This document shows positions 10,272 through 21,853 of a stretch of 64,000 nucleotides of DNA, piece after piece (within the stretch, counting starts at the first letter, position 1; every line of letters starts with the position of its first letter). The notes under the pieces were generated by a model. That model had not been told where the DNA came from, searched no databases, and was given only the letters and a program-made list of their open reading frames with translations. The DNA comes from Mixophyes australis. Taxonomy: Eukaryota > Chordata > Amphibia > Anura > Limnodynastidae. The position numbers and the translations under genes are program-made. The stretch spans positions 80,707,257-80,771,256 of the forward strand of contig JAVHZZ010000010.1 of the NCBI GenBank assembly GCA_036250195.1. The letters are read 5' to 3'.

Positions 10272-10594
10272 CATACTTACCAACTTTCTGTTGGCGAAAT
10301 CCGGGAGCCTGCAGAGGAGGTGGGCGTAACGGGGGGGCGGGGCTCCAAGTGGCGTCATTTTGGACCTGCCCCCATGACGTGATGATGCAAAATGCATCAT
10401 TTGACAGCGGGGGGCGGGGCCAAATGCCGCGATTCACCGGGAATCGCGGCGTTTGGGACTTAATTCTGCCCACTTCACTAGGAAGTGGGCAGAATTATCC
10501 AGATGCGGGGGATTGCCACACTCGCCCGGGAGCCCGGGAGACTCTCGCAAAATGCGGGAGTCTCCCGGATATTTCGGGAGAGTTGGCAAGTCTG
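10272..10594. mobile_element. hAT-type MITE, CATACTT family, copy C
   Basis: The 323-bp element has termini CATACTTACCAACT and AGTTGGCAAGTCTG, with the exact 8-bp duplication CCCTGTGC at 10264-10271 and 10595-10602. It is the same orientation as copy B and about 800 bp from it. The interior is nearly collinear with copy B. Confidence 0.88.
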
Positions 10595-10896
10595 CCCTGT
10601 GCTTCCTCCATTGGCCTGTGCACTGCATAGACCTGGCATAAGATGCAGAACGCGACTAGCTTCCCATCTCCTCACTGCCTTATTTGTGAGCTGCCAATCA
10701 GAAGTTGCGTGGAAGGACAGAGGAACCACCATGTCCAACCCCACATATTTGTGGTAAAGGAGGACAGGTAAAATAGTAAACTTTTGCTATATTATGAGTC
10801 ATTTTTACCATTCTGAAAAACCAATTAGTGCATGTGCAAATGGGGATTTGAAACACTGCTTGTCAGGGATTCCACTGGAAATTTTGCATACACTAA

Positions 10897-11060
10897 GAGG
10901 TATATTTACTAACTGTGGGTTTGAAAGAGTGGCGATGTCGCCTATAGACACCAATCAGATTCGACTTAGCATTCAGTACATTCTACAAAACAGGTAGAAT
11001 CTGATTGGTTGCTATAGGCAACATCTCCACGTTTTCAAACCCACAGTTTAGTACTGTTAA
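10897..11060. mobile_element. Short palindromic MITE, relative of 6060-6229
   Basis: Inverted arms ACTAACTGTGGGTTTGAAAG and TTTTCAAACCCACAGTTTAG surround CACCAATCAGATTC and GAATCTGATTGGTTGCTATA. It is more diverged than the 6060 copy. Confidence 0.7.
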
Positions 11061-12620
11061 GAGGCCAATTTACTAAAGGGTTGAAAGCCCTCTTGATGTA
11101 TTAAAGGGCTTTTTCAAATTGTTGCTGCCAGTGATAATGCTACATTTGATAGCGGTAAGATCTTTGTATGGAGAAGCCCATTTATCAAGTATCGCTGTGG
11201 TTCTTGTACCGCTACATACTACTGCTGCCATCACTAAACCCACCTACAGTTGTTTTGGAACAGAATACATGAGGCCTCAATCAGAGTTAAATATGTGATT
11301 TTTCCAGAACCAATTTAACTTCTCAATCTGCCCCTGCTTAATGCCCGAGTAGAGCTGATGGAAGCATATAGCGTACCATCTGCACCATACAATGCCAACG
11401 ACAATTTAACAGATGTGGGGCAATATATCAGTGGGGCGTACAGGTGGGAAGTGGAGACGACTAGGTACAGGCTAGCACCACTGCTTGACAGTGTTAATAC
11501 TGAATGCTAAAGTCACATTATTCTATTTCTACACAATATAATATAAAAATGTCATGATGTGTCACATACATGAGGCAATATTGTCTTAACATTTAATAAT
11601 TGTTGAAGTCACAATTTCAATATAAAATGTAATTAAATACAAACAGAAATTTAATCAAATGCAAACATTTGTTGTTTTCCCCTTGAATATAAAATGGGAA
11701 TCTTCTCTCCTGTAGTAATCCAAATGGAAATGTCAAGTAATGTAACTAGACAGATGCGACTTTAAAATATAGCCACAACGCCAATGATTTACATTCATCA
11801 GCTAGAGGGGTTAATATGCAAGCAACCAGTCAGAAGTGAGGAGGTAGCGACATTGATGATTTAAGTAGAGGGTAGAGGAGTCAATATGAAAGCAGCAAGA
11901 TAATGTATTGTTGCAACAGCCCTCCAGCAACCGCAAATAAATACACCAACAAAAGGAGTATTTGACCATGTGTCCACTTCTACTTGTATCACATATACAT
12001 GAAAACTCTTACTGTACTCAGACAGTTGCCAACTCATGTCAAGCCCCATTCCACCTCTCCAGGCCCAAGGAGATGCAAAACAATGATGCACAAAATTATA
12101 TACATATACATTTTTGGTGCACATGCACAGCATTGAAAATTAACAAACATGGCCCAACTCTATATAAACCCTTAAGTCCATAATTTGCAGACATACAACA
12201 TACGTCTCTCTTCAGGTAGAGTTGCAGTGGTGATATAAAAAAAAAAAAAAATAGATTTCAAGTCTGCCTTAGTGACCCTCTCTCTCCCGTCTAAACAATA
12301 CATACAATTTCCTAGCCCAGATGAAAAAACAAACATTGGACAAGCAAACAGTCTGTCAGCACATGGTCTTTGTATGCTCAGTAACTACTTTTTGTATATG
12401 CCTGTGACGCAGATGGAAATAGGTACTTTGTTTTACGCATACTATAATGTAGATTATGAGAACACTCTGAACATACTAATTTACAATAAAACTTAGGAAG
12501 GGACACTACCCTCTTTGGATAGTGTTTATACTCAGATGAATAGGGTGCAGCTTTAAAGAATTTTATATATAGTACACTATAAAGATTTTTGGTGCAGGAC
12601 AAAAGAAATCACTCTCTTAC
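11061..12620 (-). other. Remainder of IFITM gene A intron
   Basis: The intron runs from the donor next to 12621 to the acceptor at 7446-7447 (minus sense). This portion is AT-rich with short A/T runs (12238-12252). No coding or repeat feature is supported. Confidence 0.5.
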
Positions 12621-12863
12621 CTTAATTGAGAATATGAGGGCAAAAAGTCCTAGGCAGCAGAAATTCAAGTATATGGTGTTGAAGAGTGACCAGATGATGT
12701 GATCTCGTACAGGAGGACCTTCTGGCATTATTGTAACTACAGTGGTCTGTATTTGCTGGCCTGGGGTATTCCGAAATTCCATCTCTTCCTTAAGTGGCTC
12801 ATAGCCCCGGGCATTGTACAGAGGTGGCGCGCTGAGCTCCCGGGCGTAATCGCGATTTTCCAT
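12621..12863 (-). CDS. ifitm: IFITM-like gene A, exon 1 (interferon-induced transmembrane protein, dispanin/CD225 family)
   Basis: IFITM proteins are small membrane proteins that restrict fusion of enveloped viruses at endosomes or the cell surface; that role is family knowledge. The ATG is at 12861-12863, and 81 codons end at AAG|GTAAGAG, a consensus donor. The N-terminus has a PPLY motif (residues 13-16, NEDD4-type ligase binding) and a YEPL motif (21-24, YxxPhi clathrin sorting). The CD225 signature follows: VRDHIIWSLFNTIYLNFCCL, with the paired palmitoylation-type cysteines C69/C70, then GLFALIFSIK. Exon 2 is at 7248-7445. The joined product has 146 residues, slightly longer than typical mammalian members (about 125-133). 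The gene is on the same strand as gene B and is clearly a paralogue. It could also be labelled a dispanin-A member; assignment to a numbered human IFITM is not possible from this window. Confidence 0.93.
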
Positions 12864-13004
12864 AACTACGATGTAGCAAAGAAAAGTTTCACAGCTTCAC
12901 TGTGGAGCTCGCGGAGATGTGTGTATGTGGAACAGGGGGAGAGACTGGACAACTGATATTTGGTGGGAGGGAAAGGAGGAGCCTGGTATCCCAGAAAAGA
13001 CTAG

Positions 13005-13013
13005 TTTCGTTTC
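13005..13013 (-). promoter_or_regulatory. Candidate IRF/ISRE-like site upstream of IFITM gene A
   Basis: The plus-strand TTTCGTTTC reads GAAACGAAACT on the coding strand, 142 bp upstream of the ATG. It resembles an interferon-stimulated response element, but the two GAAA cores are spaced by one base instead of two. A GAAATGAAA with the same spacing occurs 146 bp upstream of gene B (62880-62888). Function is inferred. Confidence 0.4.
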
Positions 13014-13082
13014 CTGCATGCAACAAAAAGCCATTAAACAATTCCAATTTGAATATGTAAATAAGTATACTGAAAAACGCAA

Positions 13083-13569
13083 ATAAATTGTTAATAAAAG
13101 GATTAAGCAGGTGAAAATGAAAAATAGCAGGTGAAAATAAACAGAGGGGCTATACCCACGTTTTAATGCTTAGTTTCCAACTGCTCCTAATATCGAGGAA
13201 GAGGCCCAGGTTTTAAAGATTAGTCAATTAAATGTGCTGTGTTTTAAATTTTACAGACTATAAAAAGACCTAACCAAGTTCAATAAACACATTACAAGTA
13301 TTATAGTGAACAAAGAACTGTTTAGACTGTAAAGCACTTGTCCAGCCTACATGTATGCATTCAAGTACAAAATGATAACTATTTTGAACTATCAGTAACT
13401 GTGTCAATATCATATAAACTTTTTTTTTTTTTATTGTGAACTGCAGAATAGTGCAGATACAATTTGGAATTCTAGATGCTCTTCTGTGACCAGCGAAGCA
13501 CATGTTATGAGGAGCAAGATGGAGCCATTTACAAAAGAGCAGGGTATTCCTCAATACTTCCCTAATTTG
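13083..13569. other. Intergenic, nothing recognised
   Basis: AT-rich sequence upstream of IFITM gene A. No feature is supported. Confidence 0.4.
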
Positions 13570-14211
13570 GGGGCACATTTATCATTAATCGGCAAAAGTG
13601 AGAAATAGTTATCAATCCTTATCGCAAGGATAAGGATTGAACTATTTCTCAAATTTATTAAAAAGGGAACACAGAAACAGCAGTTCCGAAAAACTGCTGT
13701 TTCTATGATAGAAAAAATCACACTTACCCCCCTCTTCGGATGCGCTGTCTCGGGATCTCCTCTTCGTTCCTCTTCTTCCTTCAATTGCGCATGTGCAGTG
13801 CACATGCGCACAAAGTCCCCACTCTGTCTCTGCAACTATCGTTGCAGAGAGAGCGCGCTGAGTGACAGGGAGGGATCATGTGATCCCTCCACACATGCGC
13901 TGTCCAGCTTTGCTCTTCGGAGCAGAGCTGACAGCAGTGGATTTCTTCAATTCGGATGATGTACGCCAGCTTACATTATCAAGACAAGTTCCCGAAAAAA
14001 AATAAATTCTGGACTTGTTAGATTGCGGCCAGAGCAGTCACCATTCTGTTGAATGGTGACTGCTCGCAAAAACGATCGGGAGTGCAAAGCAGCAGATATC
14101 CATGATATCTGCTGCGATGCACCTTTAATATATTTGCGGAGGGCACATCGGGACTTTAATTCCACGGTAAGTGCACAATAGTGCACTACCGTGATTTGTT
14201 AAATATGCCCC
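13570..14211. mobile_element. Harbinger-like MITE, GGGGCATATTTAATAAA family, copy 2 (inverted)
   Basis: Ends are GGGGCACATTTATCATTAAT and TTAAATATGCCCC; the interior is the reverse complement of 8333-8892 with extra sequence. Flanks are TTG and TTA, an imperfect 3-bp duplication. Palindromes CAGTTCCGAAAAACTGCTG and CACCATTCTGTTGAATGGTG are visible. Confidence 0.72.
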
Positions 14212-14232
14212 TTAGTCTGGCTCCCTCTAGGA

Positions 14233-14382
14233 CAGGGGTGTCCAACCTTTTAGCTTCCCTGGGCCACATTTGAAGACGAGGAGTTGGTTTGGGCCGCACA
14301 TAAGATACACTAACAATAACGATAGCTGATCATCCAAAAAACCATAGAAAACATAGTTAACATATATATATGAGAAAAAAAA

Positions 14383-14457
<75 letters not shown>

Positions 14458-15198
14458 TCACTTTTTTTCAAATCCCCCTATACTTACCTTTCAATCGCCC
14501 TGTTCAAAAAATCCTCTCTAGTTATTATACCATAATCACTTTCTGTATTGTTTCAATGCAATATCAATAGAGTGCATTTAAGCCAGTCATTGTATATCAG
14601 GGTGCCCTGACCAGGCCTGCGGTACCTGACATATACATCACTGTGACCCCAAATTGTCACCTGTTTTGCTAATTACACCACTATGTTAGTTAAGGAATAA
14701 CAACTTATAATGGGCCAAAGAGAATAATATATAATACCCCATTAGTATTACAAGTAGAAGTATGTAGCAGGGAGATAAGGTCCATGATGCTCCAGGACCA
14801 GGTGACTTTTATTCACTGGTCAGCGTCCCTTGAAATAATAAAAAAAATCCCCCTTAACGTACCTTTTAATCGGCTTGTTATCCTGTCCTCTTCTCTTCTT
14901 TTCTCCAATTCTGTGCTGCTGATTGTTCTTCTCGCGCGGGTGACTCCTCTGTGCTGCGCTCTGCAATGGATGTTGGGCGTGATGACATCACGCCCGACAT
15001 TCACTGCGAGCACCGCACGGAGGAGGAGACAAGGGAGGGAGCCGGAGTACCAGCTGACGTGACCGCAAGGTAAGTATTTTCGTTTCTTTTTTTTGCAGGA
15101 TTTTTTTTTCCATTAACAGTGCTGCCCCCTTGCCTAAACCAAAACTCCTTCTGGGCCACATTTACAGGCGTGCTGGGCCGCATGAACTGACAACCCTG
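14233..15198. mobile_element. hAT element with CAGGGGTGTCCAACC end
   Basis: The 966-bp element starts CAGGGGTGTCCAACC and ends TGACAACCCTG. It is flanked by the exact 8-bp duplication CTCTAGGA (14225-14232 and 15199-15206). The left end resembles Charlie-type hAT ends. It carries a (TA)n run at 14383-14455 and a segment around 14985-15075 (AGGGAGGGAGCCGGAG, GACCGCAAGGTAAGTA) that recurs at about 58800-58955 in another hAT element. No transposase is present. Confidence 0.85.
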
Positions 15199-15662
15199 CT
15201 CTAGGAGATCACTGAAGAGAGGAGTAGGGGGGAGTGCTGAAGGGGGCGACTCGTGCCGTTTGGCCCCGCCCCCAGTGAGGTAATGCAGTTTTGGGTCTTT
15301 TTTTACCCTGTTTTACTGCCCATCTGCTTGTACTCTAACTATTCAATCTGTATAAACTGTTTAAGCCAGTGTTAAGTTGTTTAGTGTTTTATGATTTATC
15401 TAGCATAGTAATAATTACACAGGAGTTAAACAAGGAGGCGAGGAAGACAACATCCAACATCCTCCTGTCTGTTCCTGCTACCCTCCACCTCATATACCTG
15501 CTTATTTCCTCCCATGGCTTTTCCAGTGAACATTGTCTCCCATCCACACGGTCACTCCCTCAACCTTGTTTTCTCCCACCATTGTGACATCTTCAACTTC
15601 TCCAATTCAGTCTTCTCCGTTCTGATCACAATCTTCTTTCTTTCTTCCTCTCCCTACCTCCT

Positions 15663-15920
15663 CAGGGGCGAACGCAGGGTTTAGAAGGGGGAGTTTCCAC
15701 CCCCCTGGAAAAAAAAAATAGAGCTCCATTTCAGCGAGTCTGAATTCTACAGCAGCCACGGCGCTGTCAAGAAGCATCCGCGGCAGTGCTGTATTATACT
15801 ACAATACAGCACTGCCGCGGGCGCTTCTTTGACAGCGCCGCGGCTGCTGTACAGTATCGTTGGTTCCCGGAGGCGAGGGGTTTCAGGAGAACCAGAACCC
15901 CCCCCCTGCATGCGCCACTG
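15663..15920. mobile_element. MITE nested in LINE, hAT-like ends
   Basis: Starts CAGGGGCGAACGCAGG and ends CTGCATGCGCCACTG, with a large internal palindrome (CGCGGCAGTGCTGTATTATA opposite ATACAGCACTGCCGCGG). The flanks are low complexity (CTACCTCCT and CTCCTACCCC), so the target duplication is not certain. Confidence 0.55.
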
Positions 15921-16018
15921 CTCCTACCCCCTATATGCCTGCCTAAAGTCACACACCCTCAGCTACACCTTATCTGCCTCAACCCTGGTCTTTTCTCAAC
16001 TTCTATAGAAACCCTAGT

Positions 16019-16085
16019 CAGGGCCATCTTAACAACATTACGGGCCCCCGGGCAAAGCAGTGCATCAGGTCCCCTATATATATTG

Positions 16086-16150
<65 letters not shown>

Positions 16151-16327
16151 CCCCCATGCACTGCTTTTTTTAAATGTACTCGCTCAGTGACCCTTGAAGT
16201 TTTTCTTTTGCAGGATTTTTTTTTTGCAGGATTATTTATTCTTATTAAGAGCCTTGCCTATGGGGCCCCCTTGCCCGTGGGGCCCCCGGCCACCTGCCCA
16301 TTGTGCCCAATGGAAAAGATGGCCCTG
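16019..16327. mobile_element. hAT MITE nested in LINE, CAGGGCCATCTT ends
   Basis: The 309-bp element starts CAGGGCCATCTTAACA and ends AAAGATGGCCCTG. It is flanked by the exact 8-bp duplication ACCCTAGT (16011-16018 and 16328-16335). It contains a long (AT)n microsatellite (16087-16147) and CCCGGGCAAAGCAGTGCA, which recurs inverted in the hAT element ending at 59297. Confidence 0.88.
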
Positions 16328-17830
16328 ACCCTAGTCGCTCCCATTTGTTCTCAGCCTTGGCCCAATGCTACTGTATCTCTTTATAACACCACTTTCTCTA
16401 ATGCCCTTGATACTGCAGTCCCAGCCAACCCACTTTTGTCTCCATCACTCCAAATCCCAACCTTGGCACCCCAAACAAACTTGCCACCCCAAAACATGTC
16501 ACAACATCTCCTCTCATCCCATCCAATTCCTTCCTTCCTGTGATTGAGATCCTAACTTTCCTCTCTTCCTTTTCACCTACATCTTGCCCTCTTAGCACAG
16601 CACTCTCCAAGCTTCTCCAATTCCTCTTTAACCTTTCCCTCTCCACCAATTTCTTCATCTCTGCCTTCAAAAATGCTGTTATGTCCAGTATTCTCAATAA
16701 ACTCTCTCTTGATCCTGCCTCTCTCCAACTACTACCCTATTTTCCTGCTCCGCTTTGCTTCAAAAATCCTTGACTGACTTTCTCTCCGCACACTCTGTCA
16801 ATCACCCTCTCCACTCAGGCTTCCACCCTATTCACTGGATCAAAACTAGCTTCATCAAAGTGACCAAATACCTACTTCTTGCTAAGTCAAAGGGCCATTT
16901 CTCTCTTCCCATACTCCTTGACCTCTCTGCTACTTTAGACACTGTCAGTTACTTTGTTCTCCTTGACCCACTTCACTCTTTTGGCCTGTGTGACACTGTC
17001 CTCTCCTTGATCCTCTCAGATTGCACCTTCAGTGTCTCTACTTCCGAATCTTACTCCCCTTCTCTTCCTCTCTCTATTGGTGTTCCTCAAGTCTCTGTAC
17101 TTGGCTCTCTACTTTTCGTTACCTACACCTCCTCTCGCTGGGAACTCATATGCTCCTTCAGCCTCCACTTTCACTTCTACAATACACCCAATATTACCTT
17201 TCCTCCCCGTGCACTCACCCTCTTTCCTATCCTGGGTGTCCAATTGCCACACTGCCATCTCCACCTAGATGACTCAACACTTTCTCAAACTTAACATGTC
17301 CAAATCTGAGCTTATCATCTTTCCCCATGTTAATGCCATTTCCCCTCCCCACATCTCTGACAAGAATTTCACTCTCTTTCCTGTTTCCCACAAATGCTTC
17401 CTCTGTGTCACCCTTAATGCCGCCCTGAGCTTCATCTTTTACATTCAGTCCCTCTAGCAGTTTTGCCACCTCCTCTTCCGCAGCTAATATGCACTATTTT
17501 CTCACTTGCATACTAAAGTTATCAAAACCCTGGTCCACTCACTCATTATTTCCCACCTTCACCACTGTAAAGGCCTTTTCACTGACATTCCCCTCGCCCA
17601 CATTTCCCCTCTACAATCCATCCTGAATGCAGCGGCTAGACTAATTCTCCTCTCCCACTGTCCCACTCTGTAAATCCCTAATCCCTGCACTGGTTCCCCA
17701 TTACTTTCAAAATTCAGTTCAAGCTGCTCACCTATAAGGATCTTACGAACACTGCCCCTCCATACATCTCTGACCTCAACTCAATACACCCCAGCTTCAC
17801 CACTCCATTGCTGATCTTCAACTCTATACC

Positions 17831-19062
17831 CCTTTCATAACTTCCCCCAATCTCCATCTCCCAACCTCAACCTATAGGAAGGAGGCTTCCATGCCCCCTG
17901 GCGCCTCCAGTCCAATCCCACCCCCATTTCTCCTGGCTTCTTACCGGACCCCCCATAAGGGTGGAATTGAGCATATTAGCCTCACTTTCAAAGGGGGGTA
18001 TCCCCCTGGCCAACACTCGTGCCCCCTGTGGCCACTGACAGCAGTGCTTTTCTGCCAAAGCTAGGTTTCGCTGCCTGGAACCGTAGTCAGCCACCGTAAA
18101 ACCCTGCTGTGACCCCTATAACTCAACCAAAAAACCCCAACTATGTCCTCAACTTTTATTCTCCACCTTGATTTGATAATTGCCTCATCTTGCCTGTGCA
18201 AATGTGTCAAGATAAACCGAATCCTGCATGCTTGACCATACTTCCCCACTTGGGGTTACCAAGGCTTATTGAATGTAGCAATTTTCCACCACCAAACTTG
18301 TCGTGGATACTCCCCTGCACATACATGCCAAACAACCGCCTCCAACATTTGATACTTTTACATGTCCATTTCGAAATTGAGACTAAACCAAGTGGGCCTA
18401 TCGCGGGTACATCGGAAAGGGTTAGATCCAGATGAAGGTAAAAACCATAAAAGCCTCCCTTGAACAATTTGCCAATCTAGGCCCGGCTAAGAGGGTTTAA
18501 ACAGTAAGCCTGAGGGGTCCAAGCATTGCCACTTTAAATTAACATGAATGAACGGCGCACTGACGTCCAAGTGAAGTGCCGGACAGCTGCCTCATTGGAA
18601 TGACTGGCTGTCTGCATTCGCTGCCGTCGGAGAGCTGGATCTTCGGGTTTAAGGTAAATCTGCTTAAATTGCCTTCTTCTTTTTCAGGAATCATCATTTT
18701 AGTGGAGGTGTAAATCGTGTCCTGTTAAAACCACATTACTGAATCAGCAACACTAAATAAACAACCAAATGCAAGACTCGTGTAAACTACCATACATATA
18801 CACCAAGACCTTTACCTGGAAGAATGTCATACGATAAGATTACCAACAAAACATAGTAGAACACCTGCTTCTCCCCGCTGTCCATGTTATCTTATTTGAC
18901 TTAATCTAAAAAATCTTAAAACCCATGCTTAAGACTCTGCACCCGTCTTCTTTCTTTCTGAACTCTTCATCGTATTCAGTCCAAACCTTTCCCTTATTAG
19001 TTAGAAACACATTGTGTATCAAATTCATGTATTTCAGGAAATTAATGTACTCTCCAGGCTTA
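17831..19062. other. Intergenic, nothing recognised
   Basis: Short frames exist on both strands (17867-18094, 18207-18467 minus) but none shows a known domain or repeat-independent codon signal. No feature can be supported. Confidence 0.4.
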
Positions 19063-19314
19063 AGAGCATATTTAATAAAGTACGATAGTGCTTTTAACGG
19101 GTCATTAAGGTCCCACAGTGTCCTCCGCAAATTTATTAAGGGGGCATCGCAGCAGATATCATGGATATCTGCTGCTTTGCATTCCTCTTCGTTTTTGAGA
19201 GCAGTCACCATTGAACAGAATGGTGACTGCTCCTGGCCGCAATCTAACAAGTCCCGAAAAAACTTTTTTTATCGGGAACTTGTCATGTGAATGTACGCCA
19301 GCTGAAGCTGAGTA
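19063..19314. mobile_element. Truncated copy 3 of the GGGGCATATTTAATAAA MITE
   Basis: Matches the left 245 bp of 8333-8892 from GAGCATATTTAATAAAG to GTACGCCAGCTGAAGCTG, then the similarity stops. It is therefore a broken copy. Confidence 0.7.
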
Positions 19315-20684
19315 GCATGGAACAGAGTGATGAAGGGGGGCTGCATGGCACCCTTGAAGGAGAGGGGGGACAGGATGGCACAGTGTGATGAAAAGGGAGC
19401 AGCATGGCACAGTGTGATGAAGAGGGGGCAGCAGGGTATATTTATGAAATGTAAATACTATTAATTTATTGCTGGGGCTGTTTGAAGGGTGGGAAATAGG
19501 TTTATTTATTAAATGGGAATACTATTATTTTAATGTTGGGGCTAGAGGAAGGCCTAATTATTAATCGTGAGTGCTACTGATTTAACGCAGGGGCTGGTTG
19601 GAATTTTCTAAATGTACCCATTTTTTCCCAAATAGGGCGCCTAACATTCCAGGATCCAGACAAGCCGCAACTAAAGAAACCTGCAGTCACAGGTGGTGAA
19701 AGTGACAAGAACAGGTAGGAGAGAGCAGGACAATTTGTGACATGTTGTGATTCTAGTGGGACAATCCCAATTTTTGGTGACTGTTCTGCCCAATGTAAGG
19801 GGCAGGCCAAGACTGTGAACTGTACACACTGCATTCTTTATATACTAGACTATGGTGCCAGATGTCCTGAAAGTCAGGAGTGCTGGGACATATGTCACGC
19901 TCCAGCGATCGGGCACTGCACCCTTGTGCCAACGGTGTACACAACAATGCAGTTTTTTTTTCTGTAGGAGGGTGGCCTAGCACTTTTCACCTGCTAACCA
20001 CGCCCAAATGATGCATAGCCACACACCCAATTGTATGAACACACCCACTACAACATTTGCGCCACCGCTGAGCGGCAGTGCGAACTTTTTTTACATGCTC
20101 AACCATAAGGGGGGCCCCATGACGTTGTTGTACTAGGGCCCTGAATTCCTTTTGGCAGCCCTGCATGTGGGGTTAATGTTTTGATGGTGCCAGCAGCTAA
20201 TATTGTCAAATATGTAGATATTTTAGAGTATGCATGCACATCAAATATCAATTTGTTTATGAAAGAAAGGGAGAATCAGAAATCTCAGTATGCAGTATAG
20301 ATAACTAGACCACATCCTCCTCAGCAATCATCTCTTGAACTCACCTCAGAATAAGGCTATATGCTTTTTTGACTGGAAACACAAAAGCTGTTGCTGTCAA
20401 AGGGACTTTTTGTACTATTCCTAGCTCAATAAGAGACACGCATATGTGGAATTATTTTAACTTGGTGCCATAAAATGATTCTTTAGCTGTAAATGTGGGC
20501 AGGATGTTAAGTAGAAAGGAAACATCCCACACAAATGCTTAATTACACACACATAACCCTAAACACTTCTCCACACATACCTAAATAGAACCATCTATAA
20601 ACAATTATACACATCTATATACAAATAGAGACAACTATATACACACATACACCTATACACACACACCTCTAAATCTATACATAC
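19315..20684. other. Intergenic; includes block duplicated at 51.7-52.1 kb
   Basis: Around 20325-20420 (CTCAGCAATCATCTCTTGAA, ATAAGGCTATATGC, GCTGTCAAAGGGAC) the sequence matches 51730-51750 plus 52058-52110, where the later copy is split by a SINE. The rest is unremarkable; a run of GATGAAGAGGGGGCAGCA-like short repeats lies at 19315-19435. Confidence 0.45.
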
Positions 20685-21853
20685 TGTAAGGAAACCACTT
20701 TTAGCTGGGGCGGTGGTTACCCTCCATGGGATTCAACTAAGTTGGGCAGACCAGGATATATCCAAAATATAGGTTTATCGATAGCACAAGCACAATAGAC
20801 AGTGCACAGGTACAAGGTAAATGGTAGCGTATACCCTCCAGCAGCCTCTTGTAGTCAGCACCCCACAGAAATAATTTCCATCCACAGCTTCTCTGGAGTC
20901 ATCAGAGTATTATCCTCCTGCAGTGTTACCGCTACTGTTAGCTAAACAGTCCTATGTCCCCAGCCTGCCACACTGGCTCAGAATCCTTCACGCTGGTGTT
21001 ACATACACCAGGATCCCTACAGTTCTGAGTTGCCCCTTCTTATACTGTCAGATTAGCCCCAAGCTGCAGAGATGTGTTCAGCTTCAGCATCTCAAGTGGC
21101 CCAGAATATAATACACAATGGCCTGGCTGAAATTATTAACTTCAGTGACTACACCTAGGAACTAGGAACACAATGTTTGGATCTTAAATACACAAAACTC
21201 TCAATTGTCATCTTATTTTCAAAGAGATGTAGCTGAGCTCAAAATATTACAGTCTCTCACTGTTGTTATTTAAAGCCTGTACTGAAGTAGCAATGATATA
21301 ACAGGGCATCATAATCTTACAATATCATCTAACTATATATATACAGACATAATATAACATAATATAGTAATATTGGCTTTTTAGTTCAGTGTTAAAATGT
21401 GACAGCTGGTTATCTTGCATAGGGGAATCTGATTGGTTATACCACAGATTAGCATGACTTCTGTGGACATGTAAACAGTAGCTAAATTCCAGTTGCACAA
21501 TAGAGTGTTGATTTAGCCTGATAATTTACTTATCCATTTCTGGTTTCTAAAGGACAGGTAAACTATGTGTAATTAAACAATAGACCCTGACCAATGTAGT
21601 ACTAACAATGGTTAATTTATCATGCTGAAAGCCTAACTTCAAAGCTGACTGAGTTAAGATGAAGTTTAGCTGAAACAAGATGGCAAAAGTCTTTACATTT
21701 CTAATACATGCAGTATTACAGGTTATCGAAAGAGCAAAATCTACAATATAACATGGAATAACACATAACATATTTATCGCTGGCATCAGTAAAGAGCTGC
21801 GCATGTGCAGTTGAGTACAGCAGTGATGTCAGAGAACTACATCTCACAGCACA
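20685..21853. repeat. Unresolved segment, possibly an LTR
   Basis: It begins TGTAAGGAAACCAC, similar in outline to TGTGAGGACACCGG at the Gmr1-like LTR, and could end in CA near 21853, directly before a gypsy pol remnant. No matching second LTR or target duplication was found. This is a weak call. Confidence 0.25.

Larger units (their letters stand above)
15425..17830 (+). pseudogene. Degenerate CR1/L2-type LINE ORF2, interrupted by two MITEs
   Basis: Pieces in several plus frames line up as one LINE. They are an endonuclease-like part before 15662 (reading approximately HHCDIFNFSNSVFSVL), then RT motifs: LTDFLSAHSVNHPLHSGFHP, LLLAKSKGHFSLPILLDLSA, HSFGLCDTVLSLIL, IGVPQVSVLGSLLFV and LDDSTL in place of the usual YADDT. 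The C-terminal HSLIISHLHHC...LQSILNAAARLILL follows to about 17690. Multiple frameshifts and stops, plus nested insertions at 15663-15920 and 16019-16327, make it inactive. It is an older relative of the element at 4223-5046. Confidence 0.75.

Noticed and set aside
12609..12620. Continuation of IFITM exon 1 frame past AAG (VRE stop)
   Set aside because: Intronic read-through; the GTAAGAG donor and the matching exon 2 at 7248-7445 show that splicing occurs at 12621.
14370..14570. Frame with long YIYIYI runs
   Set aside because: Translated (TA)n microsatellite.
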